From NCBI GenBank assembly GCA_964502215.1, contig CAZCUN010000014.1:1-60659 (forward strand): a stretch of 60,659 bases of DNA. Direction: 5' to 3'. Origin of the DNA: JAALLB01 sp964502215. GTDB taxonomy: Bacteria; Pseudomonadota; Alphaproteobacteria; Rhizobiales; Rhizobiaceae. This document shows, piece after piece, positions 33,862 through 42,489 of the stretch. The notes beneath the pieces are model-generated. The model saw only the letters and a program-made list of their open reading frames with translations, was not told the origin of the DNA and did no database searches. The first letter of the stretch is position 1; the number at the start of each line of letters is the position of its first letter. The position numbers were made by a program, and so were the translations under genes.

Positions 33862-34703
33862 ACTTTTGACTTCGCCTCGTTCCAGAGTTTGTCCATGATT
33901 TCCAATGAGGCACTTTCCAGTGTTTTTCCCTCGTTTTCAATGTTTTGTTCTATATAGGAAAAACGATTTCTGAATTTTTGATTGGTGCTGCGTAATGCAC
34001 TGTCTGGGTCAATTTTTTGATGGCGCGCTAAATTTGCAAGTGCAAAAAAAATGTCTCCAAGTTCCTCACTTTGATTTTCAACATTTTCCATTTTAAGTTC
34101 TTCTTCAAACTCATCCAATTCTTCTCTTATCTTAGCGATAACAGCATGTGGATCATTCCAGTCAAACCCAACTTTAGAAGCTTTCTTTTGTAATTTTACA
34201 GCACAAGCAAGAGCGGGAAGGGCGTTGGGTACATCATCCAATAAAGACAGGTTTGCATTTTTGGGTGGTAATCCTTTGGAAATCCGAAGCGCCTCTGCTT
34301 CTGCTTTCTCCTCAGATTTAATGCGCTCCCATGTTCCCTCAGCCATGCCTTTCGCTGAGTATTCTTCTGCGCCCACATCAGCAGTGCCAAAGACGTGGGG
34401 GTGTCGGCGTATCATTTTTTTTGAAATACCTTCAACAACATCCCCAAAATCAAACAGACCAGCTTCAGAGGCCATCTGAGCGTGATATACAGATTGTAAC
34501 AAAAGATCACCAAGCTCTAAGCGTAAGTCTTCCATATCATCACGTTCAATTGCATCAGCAACCTCACAAGCTTCTTCAATAGTGTAGGGGGCTATGCTCT
34601 TAAAGTCTTGTTCCAAGTCCCAAGGGCAGCCTGTTATGGGCGTCCTCAGGGCTTTCATAATTTCAAGTAAGCGTAAAATATCGCGGGAAGGTTTAATAGG
34701 CAT
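33858..34703 (-). CDS. mazG: Nucleoside triphosphate pyrophosphohydrolase MazG
   Basis: A 281-residue protein with two MazG modules: ITGCPWDLEQDFKSIAPYTIEEACEVADAI...DLRLELGDLLLQSVYHA in the first half and DEFEEEL...EELGDIFFALANLARH in the second. The ExxE12-28ExxD metal-binding pattern is kept. It hydrolyses nucleoside triphosphates to monophosphates and pyrophosphate. The frame runs upstream to 34832, but homology begins at MPIKPSRD, so I start at 34703. Confidence 0.94.
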   Translation of the reverse strand: MPIKPSRDILRLLEIMKALRTPITGCPWDLEQDFKSIAPYTIEEACEVADAIERDDMEDLRLELGDLLLQSVYHAQMASEAGLFDFGDVVEGISKKMIRRHPHVFGTADVGAEEYSAKGMAEGTWERIKSEEKAEAEALRISKGLPPKNANLSLLDDVPNALPALACAVKLQKKASKVGFDWNDPHAVIAKIREELDEFEEELKMENVENQSEELGDIFFALANLARHQKIDPDSALRSTNQKFRNRFSYIEQNIENEGKTLESASLEIMDKLWNEAKSKV

Positions 34704-34798
34704 AAAATTTAACCAGTAAAATGAATTTGACTTGTCAGCTAGGAAAGCAAACGATACGCTTTTACCTAAGAAAAATAAACCACGTAAATAACAGGTGC

Positions 34799-35431
34799 AT
34801 GAAAATGAGAAAAGTGATTTTAGGGTTGTCAATTATCGTAGCAGGTACTTTTTTTAGTGCGTTTCAACCAATCTCACAATCACATGCAAGAGTTATACTA
34901 AAAGAAAAAACTAAATTCTATAAAGTCACAGGCTCAACAGGCGCTGACATTTATCGTAGCATGTTAAAAAACGGACCTGACCACGGCGGCAATAGAAGAG
35001 ATGTCTTGGCTTCAACCTCATTCAAATTTAATTTTGCAAATGACGTCTTCACTGTAAAAAGAAATAGATGTATCTTGAAAAACTTAGATATCATCGTTGA
35101 TGTTACATACACATACCCAAAGTGGAGTGGCTCTAAAAACGCATCTTCACAAACGAGAAAAGCCTGGAAAGAATTCGAAAAGATTGCTGTTTTACATGAA
35201 CAAGAACATGTCAAAATCACAAGAAAATTCGCAAATGATTATGAAAAGGCGCTAAAAAAATCTCGCCGCAAAGCAAGCGCTGAATGCGCCAAAGAAAGTG
35301 TGGGCGAGCGCTTTAGAACAACACGTGAAATTAGAAGGCATGAGCGTCTGCACCGAAGTTTTGATAGAAAAGATCTTAAACGTGGCGGCCGTGGCTATAA
35401 AGCATTGTTAGAATTGGTTAGGGCCAAATAA
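34799..35431 (+). CDS. Exported DUF922 putative zinc-dependent protease
   Basis: A protein of about 210 residues with a signal peptide (hydrophobic run IILGLSIIVAGTFF-like, cleavage near residue 31). The mature domain has a Y-rich N-terminal strand set and HEQEHVKI (HExxH) in its second half, the putative zinc site of DUF922 proteins, then a very basic C-terminal tail with many Arg/Lys/Glu. The enzymatic role is inferred from the HExxH only. Start at 34799 or 34805 (both ATG); upstream in-frame codons would place charged residues before the signal. Confidence 0.75.
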   Translation: MKMRKVILGLSIIVAGTFFSAFQPISQSHARVILKEKTKFYKVTGSTGADIYRSMLKNGPDHGGNRRDVLASTSFKFNFANDVFTVKRNRCILKNLDIIVDVTYTYPKWSGSKNASSQTRKAWKEFEKIAVLHEQEHVKITRKFANDYEKALKKSRRKASAECAKESVGERFRTTREIRRHERLHRSFDRKDLKRGGRGYKALLELVRAK

Positions 35432-35442
35432 TAGAGCAGGGC

Positions 35443-35850
35443 TTAAGCCCCATGCGCATCTTGTGCAATCTGTTCTAAGATTTTTAAAGCATCGTTTTCA
35501 CGCCCATCAGGCACAAATAAATGATCATGATAAAATCCAGATACTGGATTAACACCCATATCATGTTTAGCAAGTTGCGTTGCGATATGCGCAATAAACC
35601 CAACAGCCTCAAGCGATGAATGCACATCAAGCGTAATCATCCGGCAGGGAAACTCATAGGCCAAACCCAAAGCCTCAGCTTCATCGAGCAACATAATCAG
35701 CGTAGTGCCTTCAGCTTCTTCAAATATCATACGTGGCGCAATATTTTTCGGCACTTTGTCTTTTGGCATGGTGATAAACACAAAAACACCATCCACAAGT
35801 TTTGCAGTAAGCGTTTGGAGCAGGGCATGTAAGTCCAATTCACCAACCAT
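35443..35850 (-). CDS. ACT-domain protein (ACT_3/DUF2241 type)
   Basis: A 135-residue protein made of two ACT-like halves: residues 1-60 with ELDLHALLQTLTAKL and FVFITMPK, then MITLDVHSSLEAVGFIAHIATQLAKHDMGVNPVSGFYHDHLFVP. ACT domains usually bind amino acids or other small ligands; this stand-alone type is of unknown function. The ATG at 35850 has AAGGA seven bases upstream and is preferred to the longer frame reaching 35907. Confidence 0.82.
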   Translation of the reverse strand: MVGELDLHALLQTLTAKLVDGVFVFITMPKDKVPKNIAPRMIFEEAEGTTLIMLLDEAEALGLAYEFPCRMITLDVHSSLEAVGFIAHIATQLAKHDMGVNPVSGFYHDHLFVPDGRENDALKILEQIAQDAHGA

Positions 35851-35900
35851 GTTTGATCCTTGATTTATGAGATTTGAGTGTCGAATTTCTATTTTGATAG

Positions 35901-35992
35901 TGTACATACCCTGTTAGGGCATGATACAGATGCAACGGTCGGAGCAATTTAGAAATGCTACACAGGACTGGTTGTTCGTCAGCAACAACACT
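35901..35992. repeat. 92-bp direct repeat, copy A
   Basis: This segment recurs at 36236-36327, 335 bp downstream. The core from GTTAGGGC to the CAACAACAC end is nearly identical, with single differences at about four positions. On the minus strand both copies can be read without a stop as a peptide containing VVAD(E/D)QPVLCSISKLLR, which loosely resembles the start of a response-regulator receiver domain. Confidence 0.85.
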
Positions 35993-36235
35993 CAAACGTT
36001 CCTCTTTAATTCTAATAATTATTTCTTCACGTGAACGTTCGCGTTCAGACATCGTATATAATTTATTGCCATGCATATGAAAATTTTATCCGACAATAGT
36101 TATTTAACTATAAATAGAATTTTAAAATACACTTGAATTGGCAAGTACCTCTGTTTCAACAAATACAAAACATAGAAATGTTTATAGTAACTGAGACATT
36201 TCTGCTTTGCACAAGTGGGACATTACTGTATTGGT

Positions 36236-36327
36236 ACTATACATCGTGTTAGGGCAAGATACAGATGCAACGGTCGGAGCAATTTAGAAATGCTACACAG
36301 GACTGGTTGATCGTCTGCAACAACACA
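36236..36327. repeat. 92-bp direct repeat, copy B
   Basis: Second copy of the repeat at 35901-35992. In the minus-strand reading two of the differences (GCT/GCA and GAA/GAT) fall at third codon positions and one (CAT/CTT) changes a residue, mildly favouring a once-coding origin. Sequence similarity fades quickly on both sides. Confidence 0.85.
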
Positions 36328-36397
36328 GTAACGCGCGTTTAAATTCGATGCAAGCGTAAGCGGATCAGGTCATTAGCGTGACCGCTAAGAGTCAAAG

Positions 36398-36425
36398 CTA
36401 ATGTCCCCGCTGAAGCGGGAATTAG
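36398..36425. other. Stable stem-loop in a GC-rich patch
   Basis: CTAAT and ATTAG form an outer stem and CCCGC/GCGGG an inner stem around a TGAA tetraloop (36398-36425), with a small bulge. There is no T-tract, so it is not a simple terminator. It could belong to a small RNA or to a mobile-element end. Nothing more can be assigned. Confidence 0.45.
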
Positions 36426-36651
36426 TTACCCCTTCGGCTTTAGCCAACTCAGTTGTGCTAATGGCAGTTGCTGCCCCAGAGTTACCATTATAATTTATAC
36501 GGCCAACGGCGGGTATGCGGACTTTAGAGCCATTGAGCTGTTGTTGCAAAATGATCCTTTTTGCATGGTTTTACTTTATTAAATTAACAGTATATTATGA
36601 TCACGTAATGAAAACTTAAGGCATTAGTTAATATGAATTGCTATCGCGTAT

Positions 36652-36671
36652 ATGATACAAGATGATACAAG
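36652..36671. repeat. Tandem decamer at the start of a small ORF
   Basis: ATGATACAAG is present twice in tandem (36652-36661 and 36662-36671). The second copy supplies the ATG of the 82-residue frame that follows. Slippage here would shift the frame by one base. Confidence 0.7.
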
Positions 36672-36910
36672 ATGAAACCAAGCCATGGATGGCAAGACTT
36701 ATCATCATAGCATGTCTCCTAGGACTACTAATTCTGTATGGATACATGGCGATAGAACGTGTGTCTTTAAGCGTATATGGAAATGCTAAGACACACGGTG
36801 TGAATTGCACATTCGTTGATTATAAGTTGAATACCCATATTTATCATATAAGAAACCGTAATAAGGGTTCGGGTATTGATGGATGCCCGGTTTTCAAGCA
36901 ATTTAATTGA
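36662..36910 (+). CDS. Possible small membrane protein
   Basis: An 82-residue frame with one hydrophobic segment (about 11-29, ARLIIIACLLGLLILYGYMA) followed by a polar part with two cysteines, ending in IDGCPVFKQFN. There is no good ribosome binding site and no recognised family. It lies in the accessory stretch next to the broken transposase, so it may be a cargo or remnant gene. Its membrane-protein-like composition is the only support. Confidence 0.35.
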   Translation: MIQDETKPWMARLIIIACLLGLLILYGYMAIERVSLSVYGNAKTHGVNCTFVDYKLNTHIYHIRNRNKGSGIDGCPVFKQFN

Positions 36911-37058
36911 TGACGGGTTCAATGCAAAAAGGTTCCTATATGTAACAATTTTGTTGTCGCAACGGAAGTAATTAACAAAAGCAATCATTTCAATATGGGC
37001 TCAAAGAATACCTTGGACGATTTTGTAAATCTAGTCGCTTTTGGCCAATACCTGCCGC

Positions 37059-38437
37059 TCACCTCTGTTTTAAGCTGGTGCGTTTACCCTGACCTGGTAA
37101 TGCAGCAATAGGACTATTTGATTGTGCCGTTCTTATCCTCCGCTGCCTGTAAGTCTTAGCCTTTCCATCTTCCTGCATCTGTTTAATTAGATCAAGCGTT
37201 GCGCTAAGACGTTTATTCTCAACAATATCACTCTGATTAACTCTCTGGGCTTTATTGAAAATACGATAGGTGAGGGATCGTTCCTTATATAAAACCTCAA
37301 AACGGCCATCTGGATAGTCATGAATATCAAACGAGCATGAACAAGCGATTGAGAAGCAAAACCATCATCCAATGGTGTTGGGTCGAGAATGACAAGATGC
37401 CCTTCATAACGCAGGTCTAAGCTCATAGAAACCTTTCGAGTTGTCTTTACACACATCGAGACTTCAACATTGTGACGAGCTTCCAGAGGTCTATGAAGGT
37501 CCTTTGTATTAGCTGGTTGTCACGCAAAACGAGCATTATGAGCAGCAATATAGGTTGGAACAAATGCATTCGCTGCATTCATGTCCGATACACCTTCAAG
37601 ACGCATCGCTTTAATAAGCCTATCTTGCAAAACACCATTTGAGCGCTCTACACGACCTTTAGCTTGGGGTGAATTGGCACATATTAAGGTGATACCAAGT
37701 TCATCAAGTGCGCGGGTAAATTGTGTTCCAAGCTCACTGTCTGTTTTCTGAGTAGGCTTTGCACCAGCCTTAGGTTTTGCTGTACGAGCATTGTTCATAA
37801 ATACACCAGCTTTATCAGTATAAAGGGCGAGGGGTCTTCCATGTTGTTCCACATATCTACGTGTCGCAGACATTAGAGAAAATGTACTTTTACTTGGAAC
37901 AAACTCTAAATGTAACAACTGCGATGTGGCATCGTCGATATAAACCAGCAATGTACACTTTGATCCACGGCCTTCAAACCAATCATGTAGAGAGCCATCA
38001 AGTTGAACCAACTCACCACGACAATCTCGTCTTTGTTTGCGTTGTTGAACACGTTTTTTGCGAGCAGCACACGTAGTCCAAATCCCATCTTCTACCATCC
38101 ATTTCCGCAACGTCTCACGGCTGACCATGATTGCGTGCCGTTCTTCCAAATATTCGGCGGCCAGTGTCGGTCCAAAGTCAGAGTAATGTTCACGAACCAA
38201 ATCACAACTTCGTTTGCGCAATATCTCACAGAGTTTGTTGTTTGCAGGCTTACTGCGTTTACCAGAAACCAGAGCACTTGTACCATCTCGTCGGTATGCA
38301 TTGACCAATTGGCTCATTCTCTGCCTGCAAATGCCCACACGATTTGCGGCTTTCATAACGGACAATCGCTTAGCAATCACCATTTGAATAATTTCCAGTC
38401 TATCAATCTCTTCTGCACTCAATGTCCATAACCGCAC
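37059..38437 (-). pseudogene. ISNCY-family (IS1202/ISDol1-like) transposase, inactivated
   Basis: Read through, the product would be about 459 residues, the normal size of this transposase family. The intact part (38437-37523, GTG start) has the N-terminal helix-turn-helix, LIRLDGSLHDWFEGRG-like catalytic-core entry (here LVQLDGSLHDWFEGRG), and the CANSPQAKGRVERSNGVLQDRL signature. An in-frame TGA (37520-37522) follows HNARFA; the same frame then continues with the expected LHRPLEAR and LRYEGHLVILDPT. A frameshift near 37325-37340 moves the end (HDYPDGRFEVLYKERSLTYR and onward) to another frame. The element is therefore decayed. Ends were not defined with certainty. Confidence 0.88.
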
Positions 38438-38589
38438 TTACAAATCCAATACTCAACTCCATCATAAAGCAGAGTTCTTAGCAGTCAGAGGCAAGTGTCG
38501 CATCTGTGCTTTGCTGTTATATATACAAATCGCATAAGATATATTGTGGAACTATTTTGTATAATGTAGTTTATTAGCTTATGGTTATA

Positions 38590-38817
38590 TCAGTTTGATT
38601 TAACTATGTATTCTGCTAATTTATTAGCAGTTGGCGCTGCGAAGAAAATTACTATGAATGCGATTGGCCATGTTGGTGTCCAGGCTTTCATCCAGATTGA
38701 AAATTGAAAGCCAGACGTTCCTAAGTTAAGCAGCGTGACAGCGCCAGAGACGAAGAACGTCATAATGCCTGTCAGAATAAATTGGAAAACTCTGATCTCA
38801 TATTTTGCTGGTATCAT
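38590..38817 (-). CDS. DUF2798-family small membrane protein
   Basis: A 75-residue protein with two transmembrane helices (about 12-34, FILTGIMTFFVSGAVTLLNLG; about 48-66, WPIAFIVIFFAAPTANKLA), fitting DUF2798. Function unknown. I place the start at the ATG at 38817, since the extra residues of the longer frame (to 38844) lie inside the neighbouring gene. It begins just past the MBL hydrolase stop, so it is the last gene of the tatD-MBL unit. Confidence 0.78.
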   Translation of the reverse strand: MIPAKYEIRVFQFILTGIMTFFVSGAVTLLNLGTSGFQFSIWMKAWTPTWPIAFIVIFFAAPTANKLAEYIVKSN

Positions 38818-38818
38818 C

Positions 38819-39640
38819 TTAAATCTCCACAACCATACCATCATAGGCTGGTTGTATTGATTCTGGCAATTCTGATTTTAGCTTTTGATAATCGAGCGGT
38901 ATATGCATATGCGTTAAAATGGATTGCTTAGGCTGCAATCGTTCAATCCATTCTAAGCTCTCTGAGACGCTAAAATGACTTACGTGTGGCTTATACTGCA
39001 AAGCATCGACAATCCAGCAATCCAGCTTCTCAAGCTTTGAAATGCTTACGTCAGGAATATCACTGACGTCTGATGAATAGCACAGACCGCCAGTTTTAAA
39101 CTTTCCATCGGTTGAAAATCTAAACCCCAGCGAATGAATTGGGCCGTGAACTTGAAGGATGGGCAGGGCGTGGATTGAACCACCCTCGCCTTGTATTTCA
39201 ACTGGTTTTCCAGCCTCAAGCTCGTATGAATTTAAAATGGACGGATACATGCTGCCTTCAGGCTGTTTTAAGCAATAGCCAAAGCCTTCTTCAAGGCGCT
39301 GCATCGTTTGTTGGTCGGCATAGATTGTGACACGTTCACGTTGTGCTAGCGCATAGCCGCGTAGATCATCAATGCCATGCACATGATCTGCATGTGGATG
39401 TGTGTATAAAACGCCATCAAGACGCGGCACGTTGGCTGATAGCATTTGTTGGCGAAAATCTGGGCTGGTATCCACAACAACGCGCGTTATGCCATTGTCT
39501 GAAAGACGCTCAATCAATAGTGAACACCGCATACGTCTATTCTTAGGCTCATTTGGATCACAATCACCCCAATCCCCATGAATGCGTGGCACGCCTGGTG
39601 AAGAGCCGCAGCCAAGGATTGTGAAGCGTAACTTATCCAT
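38819..39640 (-). CDS. MBL-fold hydrolase (PhnP-like)
   Basis: A 273-residue cytosolic metallo-hydrolase. ILGCGSSPGVPRIHGDWGDCD at the N-terminus and HPHADHVHGIDDLR (HxHxDH) are the PhnP-like features; later metal ligands are in HGPIHSLGF, YSSDVSD and THMHIP. Such enzymes are cyclic phosphodiesterases or related hydrolases. Its start overlaps the tatD stop by one base. The metG-tatD-MBL order is conserved in Rhizobiales. Confidence 0.88.
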   Translation of the reverse strand: MDKLRFTILGCGSSPGVPRIHGDWGDCDPNEPKNRRMRCSLLIERLSDNGITRVVVDTSPDFRQQMLSANVPRLDGVLYTHPHADHVHGIDDLRGYALAQRERVTIYADQQTMQRLEEGFGYCLKQPEGSMYPSILNSYELEAGKPVEIQGEGGSIHALPILQVHGPIHSLGFRFSTDGKFKTGGLCYSSDVSDIPDVSISKLEKLDCWIVDALQYKPHVSHFSVSESLEWIERLQPKQSILTHMHIPLDYQKLKSELPESIQPAYDGMVVEI

Positions 39641-40431
39641 CAGCGCGGATCCGGAACTTTGTTGAACAAACGAAAGAAATTATTCGTTGTCGCTTGCCAT
39701 ATTTCATCGACTGAAACGCCTTTCGTTTCAGCTAAAACCTTGGCGGTTTCAACCACATATGACGGCTCATTACGTTTGCCACGATATGGCGTTGGTGCAA
39801 GATAAGGAGCGTCAGTTTCAACTAGCAAGCGATCCATCGGTACGTCAGCTGCAATATCCCGAATTTCTTGTGAGTTCTTAAAGGTCAAAATACCTGACAA
39901 AGAAACATATCCACCAAGTTTAACCCCAGCCTCAGCCAAAGCACGACCTGATGAAAAACAATGTAGCACAAAAGGGAATGCACCCTCGCCTGTTTCGTGC
40001 GTTAAAATTTCAACCATATCCTCATCCGCATCACGGCTATGAATGACAAGCGGCAATTGCGTCTCACGCGCTACCTTGATGTGGTTGCGTAAGCCTTCAG
40101 CTTGGGCGTTTGCGTGTTCTTTTTGATAAAAATAATCAAGCCCCGCCTCACCTACAGCGACAACCTTTGGGTGGTTTGTCAGCGCTACGATTTCTTGCGT
40201 CGAAATGTCTAATTCTTCATGTGCATTATGGGGATGTGTGCCGACGGAACAAAATACATTTTCAAACCGTTCAGCAACTTCTAACACCTGCGGAAACTTT
40301 CGAACGCGTGTACAAATCGTCACCATACGCCCAAGGCCAGCGGCCTCAGCACGTGCAACAACATCATCAAGCTCTTCGGCAAAATCTGGAAAATCTAAAT
40401 GGCAATGTGAATCAATAAGCATCAAATTCAT
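39640..40431 (-). CDS. tatD: TatD-family metal-dependent DNase/hydrolase
   Basis: A TIM-barrel hydrolase of 263 residues with metal ligands in DSHCHLDF (near the N-terminus), EAGLDYFYQ, VIHSRDADEDM, LHCFSSG and ETDAPYLAP. TatD enzymes act as 3'-5' exonucleases or D-aminoacyl-tRNA deacylase-like proteins. Two in-frame ATGs (40431 and 40422) are possible; neither has a good ribosome binding site, and the shorter form starts MLIDSHCHLDF as in most relatives. Confidence 0.93.
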   Translation of the reverse strand: MNLMLIDSHCHLDFPDFAEELDDVVARAEAAGLGRMVTICTRVRKFPQVLEVAERFENVFCSVGTHPHNAHEELDISTQEIVALTNHPKVVAVGEAGLDYFYQKEHANAQAEGLRNHIKVARETQLPLVIHSRDADEDMVEILTHETGEGAFPFVLHCFSSGRALAEAGVKLGGYVSLSGILTFKNSQEIRDIAADVPMDRLLVETDAPYLAPTPYRGKRNEPSYVVETAKVLAETKGVSVDEIWQATTNNFFRLFNKVPDPR

Positions 40432-40436
40432 ATAGC

Positions 40437-42431
40437 TTATTCTGGCAAAATATGCGCCCCTAAAATTGCGTAATCGTAACCGCCTGTGCGACCACCTAAG
40501 TGTTCGGCAAAGAAATGCTCCACATCACGGATCATCAAATACCGTTTTTGCCAAGGCCATCCTGCTGGGTTATGGCCAACGCCTTTGATCAACTGATATT
40601 CATATGGTGCATCATGTTTTTCAAGTTCTGCAACCAAACGGTCTGACTGGCTTTGCACAACACGCACATCATTGGTTGCTTGCACAATAAGTAATGGCGT
40701 TTTCATTTTATCTGCATGGTAAAGTGCAGAACGATCTTGCAAGTATTTCAATCCTTCTTTCGTTGAAGGGTCTGCACCATATTCAGTTAGCCATTCTTGC
40801 CAACCGCGCCAATAGTCTGGTACTTCAGTCAACATGGTTGAAAGGTCAGTTATGCCATTGATGTTAACCGCAGCTGCAAATAAATCAGAATTTTGCGTAA
40901 CCGCAGTCATAACTTCAAATCCACCCCAGCTAACACCAAAAATGCCTACTTTATTTGGGTCAGCAATCCCCTGCTCTACAGCCCATCGTCGCGCATCAAT
41001 AATGTCTGAGCTCATCTTACTGGCAATCTCACCCTTACCAGTCTCCGCAAATTTACGACCATAGCCCCAAGAGCCACGATAATTCACATCCAGAACAGCA
41101 TAACCGCGATTATTGAGCATAGCATAGAAAGTATTAAACGAGCCACGCGTTCTTGAAATTGGCCCACCATGCACCATTATGATCATTGGTACAGGACCTG
41201 TTATTCCTTTTGGTCGGTATAAGTAAGCTGGAATTTTCAACCCATCTTCAGCCTCAATTTGAACGCCTTCATAGCTGGAAAAACTATCTTTGTATTTTGC
41301 CAAAGGTGCTTCTGCTAGAAGATCAACTTTATCGTTTTCCAAATCGAGTAAATACGTAGTGGTTGCGGATACAGGATCTGAGGTTTTTACAATCACTTTG
41401 GAAAAGTCTTGCGTGGCTGCACCCAATGAATATTCAGCTTAAGGTTTAGCATCAATCATTGATAGCTTTTCTGCAAATTCTTCATCAAAGAAAGTATGCT
41501 CAACATTTTCTGTATGCACATTTGACATTAGCAACTTATTGCTGACGTTATTCATATATATATAGCTTATATCAACCCTATCATCTTGTTGAATTACCTT
41601 TTCACTGCCATCGGTTAAATCAAAACTGACAATTGCAGATTTGTCACGATTAAGGTTTGAAATACCAAATATGGTATTATCATCGAGCTTATTGCCGAAT
41701 AACCATAGACTGTCAGTATAGTTACCAGCGGCTACTTTATTCCAGTTTTCATCAGAATTACCCGCTTCAAATACCCAATCACCTGAGCCGATTTCTCCCT
41801 GTATCACTCTTCCGATAATAGTCCCACTATCATCATAAGAAAATGTAACTTGTTGCTCTTGATGAAGACCTAAAGGTTCAACATCACCAGATGTTAGATC
41901 AAGATTGTAAAGATCGAAAATGCTAGAGTTTCGTTTATTATTAGCGATAATAATTGTGTTACTGGCTGTTTTGGGCAAGAAATTAATGAATGAAATTGCG
42001 TCTTTACCAAGATCAAAAAACCGCCATTCGCCATCAATATTATCAACGTCTCTTATTGCAATTTCATAAATTTCGCGGCCTTCGCGATCGATATTGAGTA
42101 TGATGGAATTATCATTAGGCGACCAATAATAAAGCCAACTCCCCTTTGGTGTATCCAAAGAATTTATATCACCCGTTTTAATATCCTTGATTTTAAGAAC
42201 ACGATTGAACCATTTCGTTTCAATCCAAGCAAGTTTAGAGCCATCCTTAGAAATTGAATGGCCTCCAATACTATCTTGATTGGCATAAAATTCGCGTAAC
42301 GGAATAAGAGCGGGTAAATTACCATTCTTGATTGCAGGATGCGATGCAGAAATGGGTCGCCACACCCAAGCAGCAGCCAAAATAATAATTAATGACAATA
42401 AAACAAATGAAAGAAAGGTTATTTTGAGCAT
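40437..42431 (-). pseudogene. S9-family (prolyl oligopeptidase-like) peptidase split by one in-frame stop
   Basis: Two frames in the same phase are separated by one TAA (41439-41441). The upstream part (42431-41442, 330 residues) has an N-terminal membrane or signal segment and a beta-propeller. The downstream part (41438-40437) holds the alpha/beta hydrolase with MVHGGPISR, nucleophile GVSWGGFE, QATNDVRV and catalytic His in GVGHNPAG. No ribosome binding site precedes the second part, whose best start would be TTG at 41426. Both parts look otherwise undamaged, so the mutation is recent, or readthrough or a sequencing error is possible. Inserted between tatD and the MscS gene, unlike the usual metG-tatD linkage. 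Confidence 0.82.
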
Positions 42432-42489
42432 ACTGCTAATATTGAAGAATTATTATTAAATATCAACAGTATGTTTTAATTATAAAATT

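Larger units (their letters stand above)
35851..36661. other. Accessory intergenic stretch with duplicated sequence
   Basis: About 810 bp between the ACT gene and a possible small membrane gene. It holds the two copies of a 92-bp repeat, a possible degraded IS end around 36190-36225 (GCACAAGTGGGACATT, similar to the inverted GCACAGATGCGACACT near 38498-38513), and a GC-richer segment (36360-36540) with a stable stem-loop. A minus-strand frame 35840-36076 is open through repeat copy A but has no convincing family. Confidence 0.5.

Noticed and set aside
35840..36076. 78-residue minus-strand frame through repeat copy A
   Set aside because: Overlaps the ACT gene start, has no ribosome binding site and no family; treated as a repeat-derived fragment.
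37187..37456. 89-residue minus-strand frame as a separate gene
   Set aside because: It is the in-phase continuation of the ISNCY transposase after the TGA, running out of frame after the frameshift.
39352..40435. Several plus-strand frames over tatD and the MBL hydrolase
   Set aside because: They mirror conserved minus-strand coding sequence and have no domains or ribosome binding sites.
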